This document shows positions 19,009 to 27,686 of a stretch of 59,780 nucleotides of DNA, piece by piece. Within the stretch, counting starts at the first letter, position 1. Each line of letters begins with the position of its first letter. The notes beneath the pieces were generated by a model. It saw nothing but the letters and a program-made list of their open reading frames with translations, did not search any database and was not told where the DNA came from. Both the position numbers and the translations under genes were made by a program. Source of the DNA: Pseudomonadota bacterium (GTDB lineage: Bacteria; Pseudomonadota; Gammaproteobacteria; Burkholderiales; Nitrosomonadaceae). Location of the stretch: contig JAFEGA010000008.1 of the NCBI GenBank assembly GCA_018240285.1, positions 410 to 60,189 of the forward strand, read 5' to 3'.

Positions 19009-20924
19009 AGCAACATGTCGAACTGAGAAATCATCCCGCCGAATTACACAAATTCCGTTTCCGTCTCAGCATCAGCGCCGGATTTGTACTGATCCTTCTC
19101 TTGATTCTGTATGCGCGTTTTTATTATTTGCAGGTTATCCAGCAAGAGCACTATTACACGCTGGCGGAAGCGAACCGGATCTTCATTTCACCGTTGGTTC
19201 CCAACCGCGGTTTGATTTACGATCGCAACGGGCGGATCCTGGCGCAAAATTATTCAGCGTATACACTGGAAGTCGTGCCGAGCCAGATCAAGGATCTTGA
19301 GGCGACATTAAACGAATTAGCTGAAATTATTGAAATAACGCCGACAGACCGCCAACGCTTCAAGAAATTGCTGAAGGAAAGTAAACGATTCAAGAGCCTG
19401 CCGGTGCGTAATCGCTTAACGGACGAGGAGATCGCAACCTTCGCGGTGAATCGCTACCGTTTTCCGGGTGTTGAAATCAAAGCACGCGTGCTGCGCCAAT
19501 ATCCAGAAAAGGAAATTGTGTCGCATATCATCGGTTATATCAGCCGTATCAACGATCAGGATCTCGATCAACTGGAGCGCAACGGCGAGCTCCATAATTA
19601 TCGCGGTTCCCAGCATATCGGTAAAATCGGTATTGAACAGAGCTATGAAAAACAATTACATGGCATCACCGGTTTTGAAGAAGTCGAGACCGATGCGGCG
19701 GGCCGCTCGATTCGTGTTTTGTCGCGCACATCGCCGATCCCCGGCAACAATCTGATCCTGTCGCTCGATCTCGGATTGCAGGAGGCCGCCGAAAAAGCAT
19801 TCGGTGAACGCCGCGGCGCGCTGGTTGCGTTGGATCCGAATAACGGCGAAGTACTGGCGTTTGTCAGCAAGCCGGGTTACGACAATAATCTGTTCATCGG
19901 TGGTATCGATCAGGAAAACTGGAATCTGTTGAATGGTTCCATCGACCGGCCGCTCAACAACCGTGCGTTGCGCGGTGTTTATCCGCCCGGTTCGACATTC
20001 AAACCGTTCATGGCGCTGGCAGCGCTTGAACTGGGAAAACGCACGCCGGAATACAGCATGAGCGATCCCGGTTTCTTTTCCCTGCCGGGCGTCGATCGCC
20101 GTTACCGCGACTGGAAACCGGGCGGGCATGGCCGGGTCGATTTGCACAAATCGCTGGTCGTTTCGTGTGATACCTACTACTACAGTCTGGCCAACGATCT
20201 CGGTATCGACAATATCCATAGCTTTATCGGCCAGTTCGGCCTGGGCAAAAGAACTGGCATCGATATCGAAGGTGAAGTTGCCGGGTTGCTGCCTTCGTCC
20301 GCCTGGAAAATGAGTCAATATAAACAGAAGTGGTACGCTGGCGATACCATTTCGGTCTCCATCGGGCAGGGCTACAATCTGGCGACGCCGCTGCAGCTCG
20401 CCTTTGCTACCATGATCATCGCCAATAACGGTAAGGCGTATGCGCCGCGTCTGGTGAAACAGATACAAAACAGCCAAACCGGGGAGGTTGAAGACATTCC
20501 GGCGAGGATGCTGTATAGCGTTTACATGAAACCGAAGAATCTGGAAGTGGTGAAGAATGCGCTGGTGGATGTTACCCGCCCCGGCGGCACGGCGGCCAAG
20601 GCTGGCGCCAATGCGGCGTACACATTTGCAGGTAAAACCGGTACTTCGCAAGTGATCGCGATAAAACAAGGTGAACGCTACAATGAAAAGGCGATCAACG
20701 AGCGGCACCGCGATCATGCGATGTTTATCGCCTACGCACCAGCGGAAAATCCCAAGATTGCGCTGGCGGTTCTGGTTGAAAATACCGGCACCGGCGGCTC
20801 CACCGCGGCGCCGATCGCGCGGCAGGTATTCGACTATTTTTTGCTGGGAAAACCAGCTGAGGCAGCCGTTGCGCAATTAACGGAACCGGCCGCGGAACAT
20901 GATCATGATCATGGGCATTTGTGA
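19005..20924 (+). CDS. mrdA: Peptidoglycan transpeptidase PBP2
   Basis: The 639-residue class B penicillin-binding protein has one N-terminal membrane segment (about 27-45), the pedestal domain (SPLVPNRGLIYDRNG and the R(F/Y)PGVEI-type region), and the transpeptidase motifs GSTFKPF (active Ser), SCD and GKTGTSQ. It crosslinks glycan strands during elongation together with RodA. The C-terminus ends in a short His/Asp-rich tail (AAEHDHDHGHL), possibly metal binding, which is not part of the core family. The start overlaps the mreD stop by 4 bases. Confidence 0.97.
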   Translation: MKQHVELRNHPAELHKFRFRLSISAGFVLILLLILYARFYYLQVIQQEHYYTLAEANRIFISPLVPNRGLIYDRNGRILAQNYSAYTLEVVPSQIKDLEATLNELAEIIEITPTDRQRFKKLLKESKRFKSLPVRNRLTDEEIATFAVNRYRFPGVEIKARVLRQYPEKEIVSHIIGYISRINDQDLDQLERNGELHNYRGSQHIGKIGIEQSYEKQLHGITGFEEVETDAAGRSIRVLSRTSPIPGNNLILSLDLGLQEAAEKAFGERRGALVALDPNNGEVLAFVSKPGYDNNLFIGGIDQENWNLLNGSIDRPLNNRALRGVYPPGSTFKPFMALAALELGKRTPEYSMSDPGFFSLPGVDRRYRDWKPGGHGRVDLHKSLVVSCDTYYYSLANDLGIDNIHSFIGQFGLGKRTGIDIEGEVAGLLPSSAWKMSQYKQKWYAGDTISVSIGQGYNLATPLQLAFATMIIANNGKAYAPRLVKQIQNSQTGEVEDIPARMLYSVYMKPKNLEVVKNALVDVTRPGGTAAKAGANAAYTFAGKTGTSQVIAIKQGERYNEKAINERHRDHAMFIAYAPAENPKIALAVLVENTGTGGSTAAPIARQVFDYFLLGKPAEAAVAQLTEPAAEHDHDHGHL

Positions 20925-20988
20925 ACAACAATGTGAGTCGGTAGCAACTCCAAATTGTATTTGCGTGGCATTTTGAAATTTCTCCAGC

Positions 20989-22089
20989 ATGATCGAAATT
21001 AAAAAAATCTGGCACATTTTGACACGGTATATCGATAGCTTTTTGCTGATCGGCATACTGGCGTTGATGGCGGTAGGACTCGTGGTTCTCTACAGCGCAA
21101 CCGGGGCGAATATCGCCAGAGTCAGCAATCAAGCGGTCAATATGCTGGTTGCGTTGTTCATCATGTGGCTGGTTGCGAATATTCCATTGCAGCAGATAAT
21201 GCGGCTGGCTCTGCCCATGTATGCCTTGGGGCTGATTTTATTGATCGGTGTTGCGTTATTCGGTGAGATCAACAATGGCGCCCGGCGTTGGTTGAACATC
21301 GGAGTGACGCGCATTCAACCGTCCGAATTGATGAAAATTGCGATACCGTTGATGATGGCTTGGTATTTCGATAAACATGAAACCGCACTGCGTTTGAGAG
21401 ATTATTTAGGCGCGACGGTGCTGTTATTGCTGCCGGTTTTGCTGATACTGCGGCAGCCCGATCTCGGCACAGCTATTCTGATAGCCGCCAGCGGTTTTTA
21501 CGTGTTGTTTCTCGCCGGATTGTCTTGGCGCATCATCGCCGGATTAGCGGTGACGGTGGCAGGCAGCTTGCCGGTACTGTGGACGGTTATGCACGATTAC
21601 CAGCGCAGGCGCATCATCACGTTGCTCGATCCTTCGCAGGATCCGCTAGGCGCGGGCTATCACACCATCCAATCTTCCATCGCGATCGGTTCCGGCGGGG
21701 TTACTGGTAAAGGGTGGCAGAACGGCACGCAGACGCAGTTGGATTTTTTACCGGAACAAAGCACGGATTTTATTTTCGCCGTCTTTTCCGAGGAATTCGG
21801 CTTGATGGGTAATACCGTGCTGCTGCTGTTGTATTTACTGGTGATCGGACGGTGTTTGGTGATTACCGCCAACGCTTCGACGCAGTTTACGCGGTTGATT
21901 GCCGGTTCAATTACCCTGACTTTCTGCACGTATATTTTCGTTAACATGGGCATGGTAAGTGGTATCCTTCCGATCGTCGGCGTTCCGCTCCCGTTGATCA
22001 GTTATGGCGGCACGTCGATGGTGACAATGTTGCTCGGTTTTGGTATTTTGATGAGTATTCAGACACATCCTAAATTAGTAAAGACATGA
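20989..22089 (+). CDS. rodA: Peptidoglycan glycosyltransferase RodA
   Basis: The 366-residue SEDS-family polytopic membrane protein has about ten membrane segments. SEDS motifs include VVLYSAT, RWLNIGVTRIQPSELMKI, the large periplasmic loop after RRRIITLLDPSQDPLGAGYH, and the C-terminal GVPLPLISYGGTSMV. It polymerises lipid II for side-wall elongation with PBP2. It begins 64 bases after mrdA and overlaps rlpA by 4 bases (ATGA). Confidence 0.97.
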   Translation: MIEIKKIWHILTRYIDSFLLIGILALMAVGLVVLYSATGANIARVSNQAVNMLVALFIMWLVANIPLQQIMRLALPMYALGLILLIGVALFGEINNGARRWLNIGVTRIQPSELMKIAIPLMMAWYFDKHETALRLRDYLGATVLLLLPVLLILRQPDLGTAILIAASGFYVLFLAGLSWRIIAGLAVTVAGSLPVLWTVMHDYQRRRIITLLDPSQDPLGAGYHTIQSSIAIGSGGVTGKGWQNGTQTQLDFLPEQSTDFIFAVFSEEFGLMGNTVLLLLYLLVIGRCLVITANASTQFTRLIAGSITLTFCTYIFVNMGMVSGILPIVGVPLPLISYGGTSMVTMLLGFGILMSIQTHPKLVKT

Positions 22090-23057
22090 AAAGCCTTTAT
22101 TCCAGACTTCAGAAAGCGCGTAAAAATATACCGCTGAGCACTTTACCGGCCAGCGGTATAGCGTCCGCGGTCGTTTTGGCCGCGCTGACCGCGTGCAGCA
22201 GCACGCCGCACTACCCCAGTACTACCGCATCCAAACAAAAAGGCAAATTGGTTGCGTCAATATCAGGCACAGCAAAGAGTTCCGGTTCAATGACCAGGAA
22301 AGGAGGAGGGTACTATCTGGACGATGGTCCGGAGGATAATCCGCCACCTGATTTGCATCTGGTACCGGATGCCGTGCCCAAAGCCGAACCGTTGCGGCAG
22401 GCCAATATGCAGCCTTATGTCGCATTGGGAAAGCAATTTAAACCGATGACGGAATTAACGTCGTATAAAAAACGCGGCATCGCTTCATGGTATGGCCGCC
22501 GCTATCATGGCAACAATACCGCCTCGGGCGAAGTTTACGATATGTACGCCATGACGGCGGCTCACCCGACACTGCCGCTGCCCAGTTATGCCCGGGTGAC
22601 CAATCTGGATAACGGTAAGTCTGTAATTGTGCGTCTGAATGATCGCGGGCCGTTTTTGTCCGACCGCTTGATCGATTTATCGTACACCGCGGCGTATAAA
22701 TTAGGCATATTGGCGGACGGCAGCGGCCGCGTCGAAGTTGAAAGCATCGTGCCGGACGATTCGGCTACATTGGCTGCCGTTAAACCGACCCCATCGCAGC
22801 TTGTGACCGATAGCGATGCCGTAATGAATATGATTTACCTGCAATTAGGCGCATTCGGCTCACCGGATAACGCGCATAATTTTCTCGCGCGAATACAGAA
22901 AAAACTTCCATCGCTCAAGGACACTGTCAGCATTACAAAAAATAATGGCTTGTACAAAATCCACGCCGGCCCTTATCTCAATCATTCCGTCGCAAAAATT
23001 GCTGCCAATACCATTAATCAACAACTGGCAATAACACCTGTATTTGTGATCGATTAG
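22086..23057 (+). CDS. rlpA: Septal-ring lytic transglycosylase / lipoprotein RlpA
   Basis: The 323-residue protein has a long signal region with lipobox LTAC (Cys about residue 38). A double-psi beta-barrel domain follows (about 120-215, GIASWYGRRYHGNNTASGE, then NGKSVIVRLNDRGPF with the catalytic Asp). A C-terminal SPOR domain (about 240-320, MIYLQLGAFGSPDNAHNFLA) binds denuded glycan. RlpA-type enzymes cleave stem-less glycan strands at the septum. The start overlaps the rodA stop, so it is translationally coupled to the elongation operon. Confidence 0.94.
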   Translation: MKSLYSRLQKARKNIPLSTLPASGIASAVVLAALTACSSTPHYPSTTASKQKGKLVASISGTAKSSGSMTRKGGGYYLDDGPEDNPPPDLHLVPDAVPKAEPLRQANMQPYVALGKQFKPMTELTSYKKRGIASWYGRRYHGNNTASGEVYDMYAMTAAHPTLPLPSYARVTNLDNGKSVIVRLNDRGPFLSDRLIDLSYTAAYKLGILADGSGRVEVESIVPDDSATLAAVKPTPSQLVTDSDAVMNMIYLQLGAFGSPDNAHNFLARIQKKLPSLKDTVSITKNNGLYKIHAGPYLNHSVAKIAANTINQQLAITPVFVID

Positions 23058-23065
23058 ATGAAGGC

Positions 23066-23097
23066 AAAAAAAATCCCTATTGCAAGCAATAGGGATT
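23066..23097 (-). terminator. Strong hairpin with T-run on the minus strand after rlpA
   Basis: A 12-bp perfect stem (AATCCCTATTGC / GCAATAGGGATT) with an AA loop is flanked on its left by eight A residues. Read on the minus strand this is a hairpin followed by eight T residues, a classical Rho-independent terminator. On the plus strand no T-run follows, so it is a weaker stop for rlpA transcripts. It implies that minus-strand transcription from the right once needed, or still needs, stopping here. Confidence 0.7.
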
Positions 23098-23205
23098 AAA
23101 GGGCCTCGTCATAAAATCATTTAGCGCAGCTACGGTCGAATGTAAAACATCTTCCTCAGTAAAAGTATCACGACAATTTTTACATTCCGGCTTCCTTCGA
23201 TATTT
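23077..23205 (-). pseudogene. Short orphan minus-strand coding remnant with CxxC motif
   Basis: On the minus strand a 42-codon open stretch with no ATG, GTG or TTG start at its beginning reads KYRRKPECKNCRDTFTEEDV and continues to HSTVAALNDFMTRP, ending at a TAG that lies inside the terminator hairpin. The CxxC and the basic lead resemble the last part of a zinc-ribbon. The family is not recognised. An in-frame stop lies directly upstream. It is most simply the 3' end of a lost gene whose terminator survived. Confidence 0.35.
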
Positions 23206-23233
23206 CTATCGATATTGCGTTAACTGATTTTAA

Positions 23234-23345
23234 GTTTAATCTCTGTGGGTTCAATTCCCCGCCCCTTGGGGCGAAAGCTGGTTGAGAACCAGCAGATTGA
23301 GGAGCGCAGTTAATACCCCGCTGCTTGCGGCGGGGTGCTTTATTA
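23234..23345 (+). repeat. 112-bp structured repeat, copy 2
   Basis: It is the inverted copy of 12888-12999 (111/112 identical). It has the same order of three hairpins and ends in a GC-rich stem CCCCGC-TGCTT-GCGGCGGGG followed by TGCTTTATTA. It lies 177 bases after rlpA in rlpA's direction, just as copy 1 follows gatB in gatB's direction, so the copies point outward from the gat/mre block. Sequence identity ends sharply at both borders, as expected for a discrete mobile or recently copied unit. Confidence 0.9.
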
Positions 23346-23654
23346 CCTACTGAGTACCTTTGAAGATGAAAACAGAGAGGAAATATACCCTCATATCCGA
23401 ATTATGACTGTGACTTTTGTCACACGCGGGACAAATTAGTTTTACTATAATCATAATCAATATTCTTGTTGATGGTGATAAGAGACTGTTTTTTTGGGAT
23501 TTCAGTAGGATAAAATCTCTATTTTTTAGTGGCTATATCTCCATTATAATCAGAAGATTTCTGTGTTTTAGAGAAAAATTATCCTTTTTATGTTCCAATA
23601 TTTATATTTTTACATCTACTCAACTTCAAATCTTTCTTTTTGTAAATCAGTTGC
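23346..23654. other. AT-rich gene-free leader before the PAS-GGDEF-EAL gene
   Basis: This 309-base stretch is clearly more AT-rich than its neighbours, with several T-runs. No convincing gene or RNA was recognised. A plus-strand frame through it starts only at TTG, has an Ile/Phe-rich composition without family features and runs into the next gene, so it was not called. It presumably contains the promoter of the downstream signalling gene. Confidence 0.5.
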
Positions 23655-26600
23655 ATGAATAGTGACGATCAGGCTCCGGGAGATCCTGCGGGCAGCGATA
23701 TAGCGATTCCAGCTTACATTGTTCTGAGTGAGGAACAATTAAGCGAATTGTTCGATGACACGAAAGATCTGATTCAGAGTGTTGCACCGGATGGCCACCT
23801 TTTCTTTGTGAATCGTGCTTGGCGTGAAACGCTGGGTTATATGCCGGATGAAGTGGCAACATTGAATATTTTCAATGTCATTCATCCAGATCATCATGCG
23901 CAGTGCCGGAAATTCATGCAGCGGATCATGGCAGGCGAATACACCGGATTAATTGAAATACCCTTTCTGACAAAAAGCGGGCAAACCATTATTGTTGAAG
24001 GAAATGTTAGTCTCTACACCGTAGATGGTAAACCGGTTGCAACGCGTGGCATATTCCGGAATATCACGGAGCGTAAGGCGGTGGAAGCAGAAATTCTGGC
24101 GCATAAAGCGGATCTTGAGCATACCGTGATACAGCAGACCACTGAACTGCAAGCGAGTGAGCGGCGTTTTCGCAATCTCGTTGCCAGTATACCGGGTGCC
24201 GTGTATGAATTTTGTATCAATGCTGACGGCCATCGCTCATTGCCATTCATGAGCGAAGGTATTGCCGATTTGATTGGACACACTGCGGCTAGATGCATGA
24301 CGGATGTTGAAATTTTATTTCAGATGGTGCCCTCTCATGCTTTACCAGGTTTAGAAGAATCCATCAGCGACTCGATGGAAAAACTGACGCCGTGGTTTTA
24401 CGAATTTCCAGTACAAACTCCATCTGGAGAGAAATGGCTGCGCGGTCATTCGATACCGCAGTGCGAAGCCGATGGCAATACGCGGTGGCAAGGTGTCTTT
24501 GTCGATATTACCCGGCAAAAGCAGATGGAAATCGCGTTGCGCAATAATGAACAGCTTTTCCGCAGCCTCACTGAAGCTGCCCCAGTCGGCATTTTTCGTA
24601 CTGATGCAGCAGGCCGATGCTTGTACGTGAACGAACGCTGGTGCGAAATAGCCGGTTTGGATGCTGCGGCGGCGATGGGTGATGGATGGACGGCGGCCGT
24701 TCATCCCGAAGACCGGGAAAAAGTCAGTGCTGAATGGGAGAAGGCGGTGCAGCAGCGGCAACGGTTTGTATCCGAATACCGCTTTCAGACGAAACGGCAC
24801 ACAACCACCTGGATCTTGGGGCAGGCCCAGGCGGAATGCGATCAGAATGGCGATGTACGGGGTTATGTGGGTACGATCACCGATATTACCGGCCAGAAAA
24901 TGAAAGAAACGGAACTGGCGGAGTCTCGCAATCTGCTGAAAACGATCGTTGATACCGTACCCGCACGCATTTTCTGGAAAGATCGGGAATCGCGCTATCT
25001 CGGTTGTAATCCTATCTTTGCGCAAGATGCCGGGATGGCATCACCGCAGGAAATCATCGGTAAAGTCGACTATGAGTTAAGCTGGACCAAGGAACAAGCG
25101 GATCACTACCGGTATGACGATCAGCAAGTGATCAGTTCCGGAAACTCCAAGCTGCACTACGAAGAACCTTTGAATAATGCCGCTGGGGAAACAATCTGGA
25201 TAGAAACCTCCAAAGTGCCGCTGCTCAGCACGCAAAAGGAGGTTATCGGTGTGCTCGGAATCTATCAGGATATTTCCAAACAAAAACAAGCGAATGACTC
25301 GATGCGGCTGGCGGCGGCAATCTATCAGTCGAGTAATGAAGCCATTATGGTGATGGACGAAAACAACCGTATCATCCAGGTGAATCCGGCCTTTACCCGC
25401 ATGACGGGCTACGAGCTGGCGGATGTTGCGGGTAAGGATCCGGTGATGTTCCGCTCCGACCGGCATGATGAAGCTTTTTACCGGGAAATTTGGTACAAGC
25501 TTTTGCAGCAAGGTTATTGGCAAGGTGAGATGTGGGATCGGCGCAAGGATGGCACGGTTCATGCTAAATGGCTCAATATCAGTGTAATCCGGTATCCGGA
25601 TGGGCGCGCTCATTATTATGTTTCACAGTTTTCCGACATCACCGAGAAAAAAAAGAAAGACGAAATCATTTTTTTTCAAGCCAACTACGATCCATTAACC
25701 GGCTTACCTAACCGTAATCTGTTTAAGGAGCTTCTGGATCAGGAAATCAAAAAGTCGCAGCGCAGTAAGAAGCCGCTGTCGTTATTGCTGATGGATTTGG
25801 ATCACTTCAAGGATATCAACGATACGTTGGGACACGACCGGGGCGATGAATTGCTGAGAGAGGTGGCGTCCCGCATCAAATCCTGCGCCGGTCAGAATGA
25901 TATCGTTGCGCGCTTGGGCGGGGATGAATTCGCGGTCATTGCATCGAATTGCGGAGATGCCGGATCGGTTGAGATCATTGCGCAGAAAATCACACGGGAA
26001 TTGGATAGGCCGTTAAAATTCAAACAGAACCGGGCTGATTACTATATTTCCACCAGTACCGGCATTGTGTTTTATCCGCGCGATGGAATCGACAGGAAAA
26101 GCCTGATGAAACATGCCGACCAAGCCATGTATGCAGCAAAGCTGGGGGGGCGCAACCGTTTTTGTTACTTCACGCCTTCCATGCAGCAGGAAGCACATGA
26201 AAAAATGATGCTGGTGCATGACTTGCGCCAGGCCATCGCAAAGAATGAGCTGCATGTATTTTATCAACCGATCTTGGAGTTGTTCAGCGAACGCATCGTC
26301 AAGGCGGAAGCGCTGTTGCGCTGGAAACATCCAAAAAGAGGCATGATCAGTCCTTCCGTATTTATCCCGCTGGCGGAAGAAAGCGGTTTAATTCTGGAAA
26401 TCGGCGAAATGGTGTTCAAGCGGTCGATCGATCTGATCGATCAGTGCCGGCGCAAGCTCGGTTATGTCGTGCAAATCAGCGTGAACATATCGCCAGTTCA
26501 GTTTAAGCATATGAACGACTATCACTGGCTCGACAATCTGGCGCAACTCGGTTTACCTGGGGATTGTATCAACGTCGAAATTACCGAGGGCCTGTTGCTG

Positions 26601-26981
26601 CAGGATTCCGATGTGGTGCAGCAGAATTTGCTGGAGTTGCGCAATAATGGCGTGGAAGTTTCCATCGATGATTTCGGCACGGGATTTTCCTCGCTTTCTT
26701 ACTTGAAAAAATTCGATATCGATTTTCTCAAGATCGATTACTCATTCGTGCATCAGTTGACGGCCGATGCGACAGATCGCGCGTTGGTGGAAGCGATCAT
26801 CGTCATGGCACATAAACTGGATATCAAAACCATTGCGGAAGGGGTTGAAACCGAAGCGCAGAAAGATTTGCTGGCTCATTTCGGTTGCGATTACGTGCAA
26901 GGTTTTCTCTATTCGACCCCGGTCTCACAGCCAGTATTCGAGCAATTACTGTTTGAGCAAGAACAAAGCCGCAAAGCATAA
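23655..26981 (+). CDS. Multi-PAS diguanylate cyclase/phosphodiesterase (PAS-GGDEF-EAL)
   Basis: The 1108-residue soluble signalling protein appears to hold five PAS/PAC modules (roughly 25-140, 170-285, 290-410, 420-540 and 545-670; several end in the PAC pattern GxxxDIT). GGDEF follows at about 680-840, with active-site loop RLGGDEFAVIA, and EAL at about 855-1095, with KAEALLRWKHP and IDDFGTGFSSLSYL. Both c-di-GMP catalytic motifs look intact, so it could make and break the second messenger. A predicted coiled region lies after the first PAS. The start ATG has no clear Shine-Dalgarno site. It stands alone after the 112-bp repeat and is convergent with the next operon. Confidence 0.94.
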   Translation: MNSDDQAPGDPAGSDIAIPAYIVLSEEQLSELFDDTKDLIQSVAPDGHLFFVNRAWRETLGYMPDEVATLNIFNVIHPDHHAQCRKFMQRIMAGEYTGLIEIPFLTKSGQTIIVEGNVSLYTVDGKPVATRGIFRNITERKAVEAEILAHKADLEHTVIQQTTELQASERRFRNLVASIPGAVYEFCINADGHRSLPFMSEGIADLIGHTAARCMTDVEILFQMVPSHALPGLEESISDSMEKLTPWFYEFPVQTPSGEKWLRGHSIPQCEADGNTRWQGVFVDITRQKQMEIALRNNEQLFRSLTEAAPVGIFRTDAAGRCLYVNERWCEIAGLDAAAAMGDGWTAAVHPEDREKVSAEWEKAVQQRQRFVSEYRFQTKRHTTTWILGQAQAECDQNGDVRGYVGTITDITGQKMKETELAESRNLLKTIVDTVPARIFWKDRESRYLGCNPIFAQDAGMASPQEIIGKVDYELSWTKEQADHYRYDDQQVISSGNSKLHYEEPLNNAAGETIWIETSKVPLLSTQKEVIGVLGIYQDISKQKQANDSMRLAAAIYQSSNEAIMVMDENNRIIQVNPAFTRMTGYELADVAGKDPVMFRSDRHDEAFYREIWYKLLQQGYWQGEMWDRRKDGTVHAKWLNISVIRYPDGRAHYYVSQFSDITEKKKKDEIIFFQANYDPLTGLPNRNLFKELLDQEIKKSQRSKKPLSLLLMDLDHFKDINDTLGHDRGDELLREVASRIKSCAGQNDIVARLGGDEFAVIASNCGDAGSVEIIAQKITRELDRPLKFKQNRADYYISTSTGIVFYPRDGIDRKSLMKHADQAMYAAKLGGRNRFCYFTPSMQQEAHEKMMLVHDLRQAIAKNELHVFYQPILELFSERIVKAEALLRWKHPKRGMISPSVFIPLAEESGLILEIGEMVFKRSIDLIDQCRRKLGYVVQISVNISPVQFKHMNDYHWLDNLAQLGLPGDCINVEITEGLLLQDSDVVQQNLLELRNNGVEVSIDDFGTGFSSLSYLKKFDIDFLKIDYSFVHQLTADATDRALVEAIIVMAHKLDIKTIAEGVETEAQKDLLAHFGCDYVQGFLYSTPVSQPVFEQLLFEQEQSRKA

Positions 26982-27015
26982 GCCTGCTGTCAATTTCGCC
27001 GGATCCGATCGCATT

Positions 27016-27678
27016 TCAGGGTGCGAATGTTTTCAACAAAATCACATATTCTTCCAACCGGCTGAGTCCACGCTCTTGAAAGCGCGGGTTTTGCGCGAGC
27101 ACATCGTATTGCGACAGCACCGTCATTTCCGCGCGGCTACGGTAAAGTGCGGCCACTTCATCCAGGGAAACCGCAAAAGGCGGGCCGGTCATTTCATGCT
27201 GCGGGTAATCGAGTGTGACTAGCAGGATTTGCGTGTGCGGTGGAAGAACCTGCAGCAGATGGTTCACATAACGCCGGCGCATATCCGGCGGCAATGCCAC
27301 CAGCGCAGCGCGGTCGTACACGGCGCTGACGGCCGCAGTATCTTCCCGGCTTAAAGCGAAAAAATCACCGCATAAAACCTGTATGCCGTCTGCCGCCAAA
27401 TGTGTAAACCGGTCACAGGCACTGTCAAGCGATACCAGCGCATGCTCGGTGAAGAATGCCTGCGCTGCGATGATGCTTAACTCAACACCCAGCACAGTGT
27501 GTCCCTGTTGACGCAGCCATACCATATCGCGGCTCTTGCCGCATAACGGCACAAGCACCGCGCTTGCCGGGCTCAGTTGCAAGCGTTGCCAGAATTCGCG
27601 CAAATAGGGATTGATTTCAGTTTGATGGAAACCAATATCTTGCCGCTCCCAGCGATTGAGCCAGTATGCATTGTCCAT
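27016..27678 (-). CDS. tpm: Thiopurine S-methyltransferase
   Basis: The start MDNAYWLNRWERQDIGFHQ (ATG at 27676-27678) reproduces the conserved bacterial TPMT N-terminus and gives 220 residues, the normal size. The SAM-binding motif is VLVPLCGKSRDMVWL with GVELS downstream. Bacterial TPMTs methylate thiol or selenium/tellurium compounds using SAM. The gene begins 8 bases after the stop of the LodB-like gene and is the last gene of the six-gene oxidase operon. Its natural role there is unknown; S-methylation of a reactive thiol or a sulfur-containing product is possible. Confidence 0.92.
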   Translation of the reverse strand: MDNAYWLNRWERQDIGFHQTEINPYLREFWQRLQLSPASAVLVPLCGKSRDMVWLRQQGHTVLGVELSIIAAQAFFTEHALVSLDSACDRFTHLAADGIQVLCGDFFALSREDTAAVSAVYDRAALVALPPDMRRRYVNHLLQVLPPHTQILLVTLDYPQHEMTGPPFAVSLDEVAALYRSRAEMTVLSQYDVLAQNPRFQERGLSRLEEYVILLKTFAP

Positions 27679-27686
27679 GTGCGCTA

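Noticed and set aside
23244..23275. tRNA T-arm-like string GTGGGTTCAATTCCCC in the 112-bp repeat
   Set aside because: The stem does not pair beyond three bases and no acceptor, D or anticodon arm fits around it, so it is not a tRNA or tmRNA end.
23417..23662. 81-codon frame in the AT-rich leader
   Set aside because: It starts at TTG, has low-complexity Ile/Phe composition caused by AT richness and overlaps the signalling gene start.
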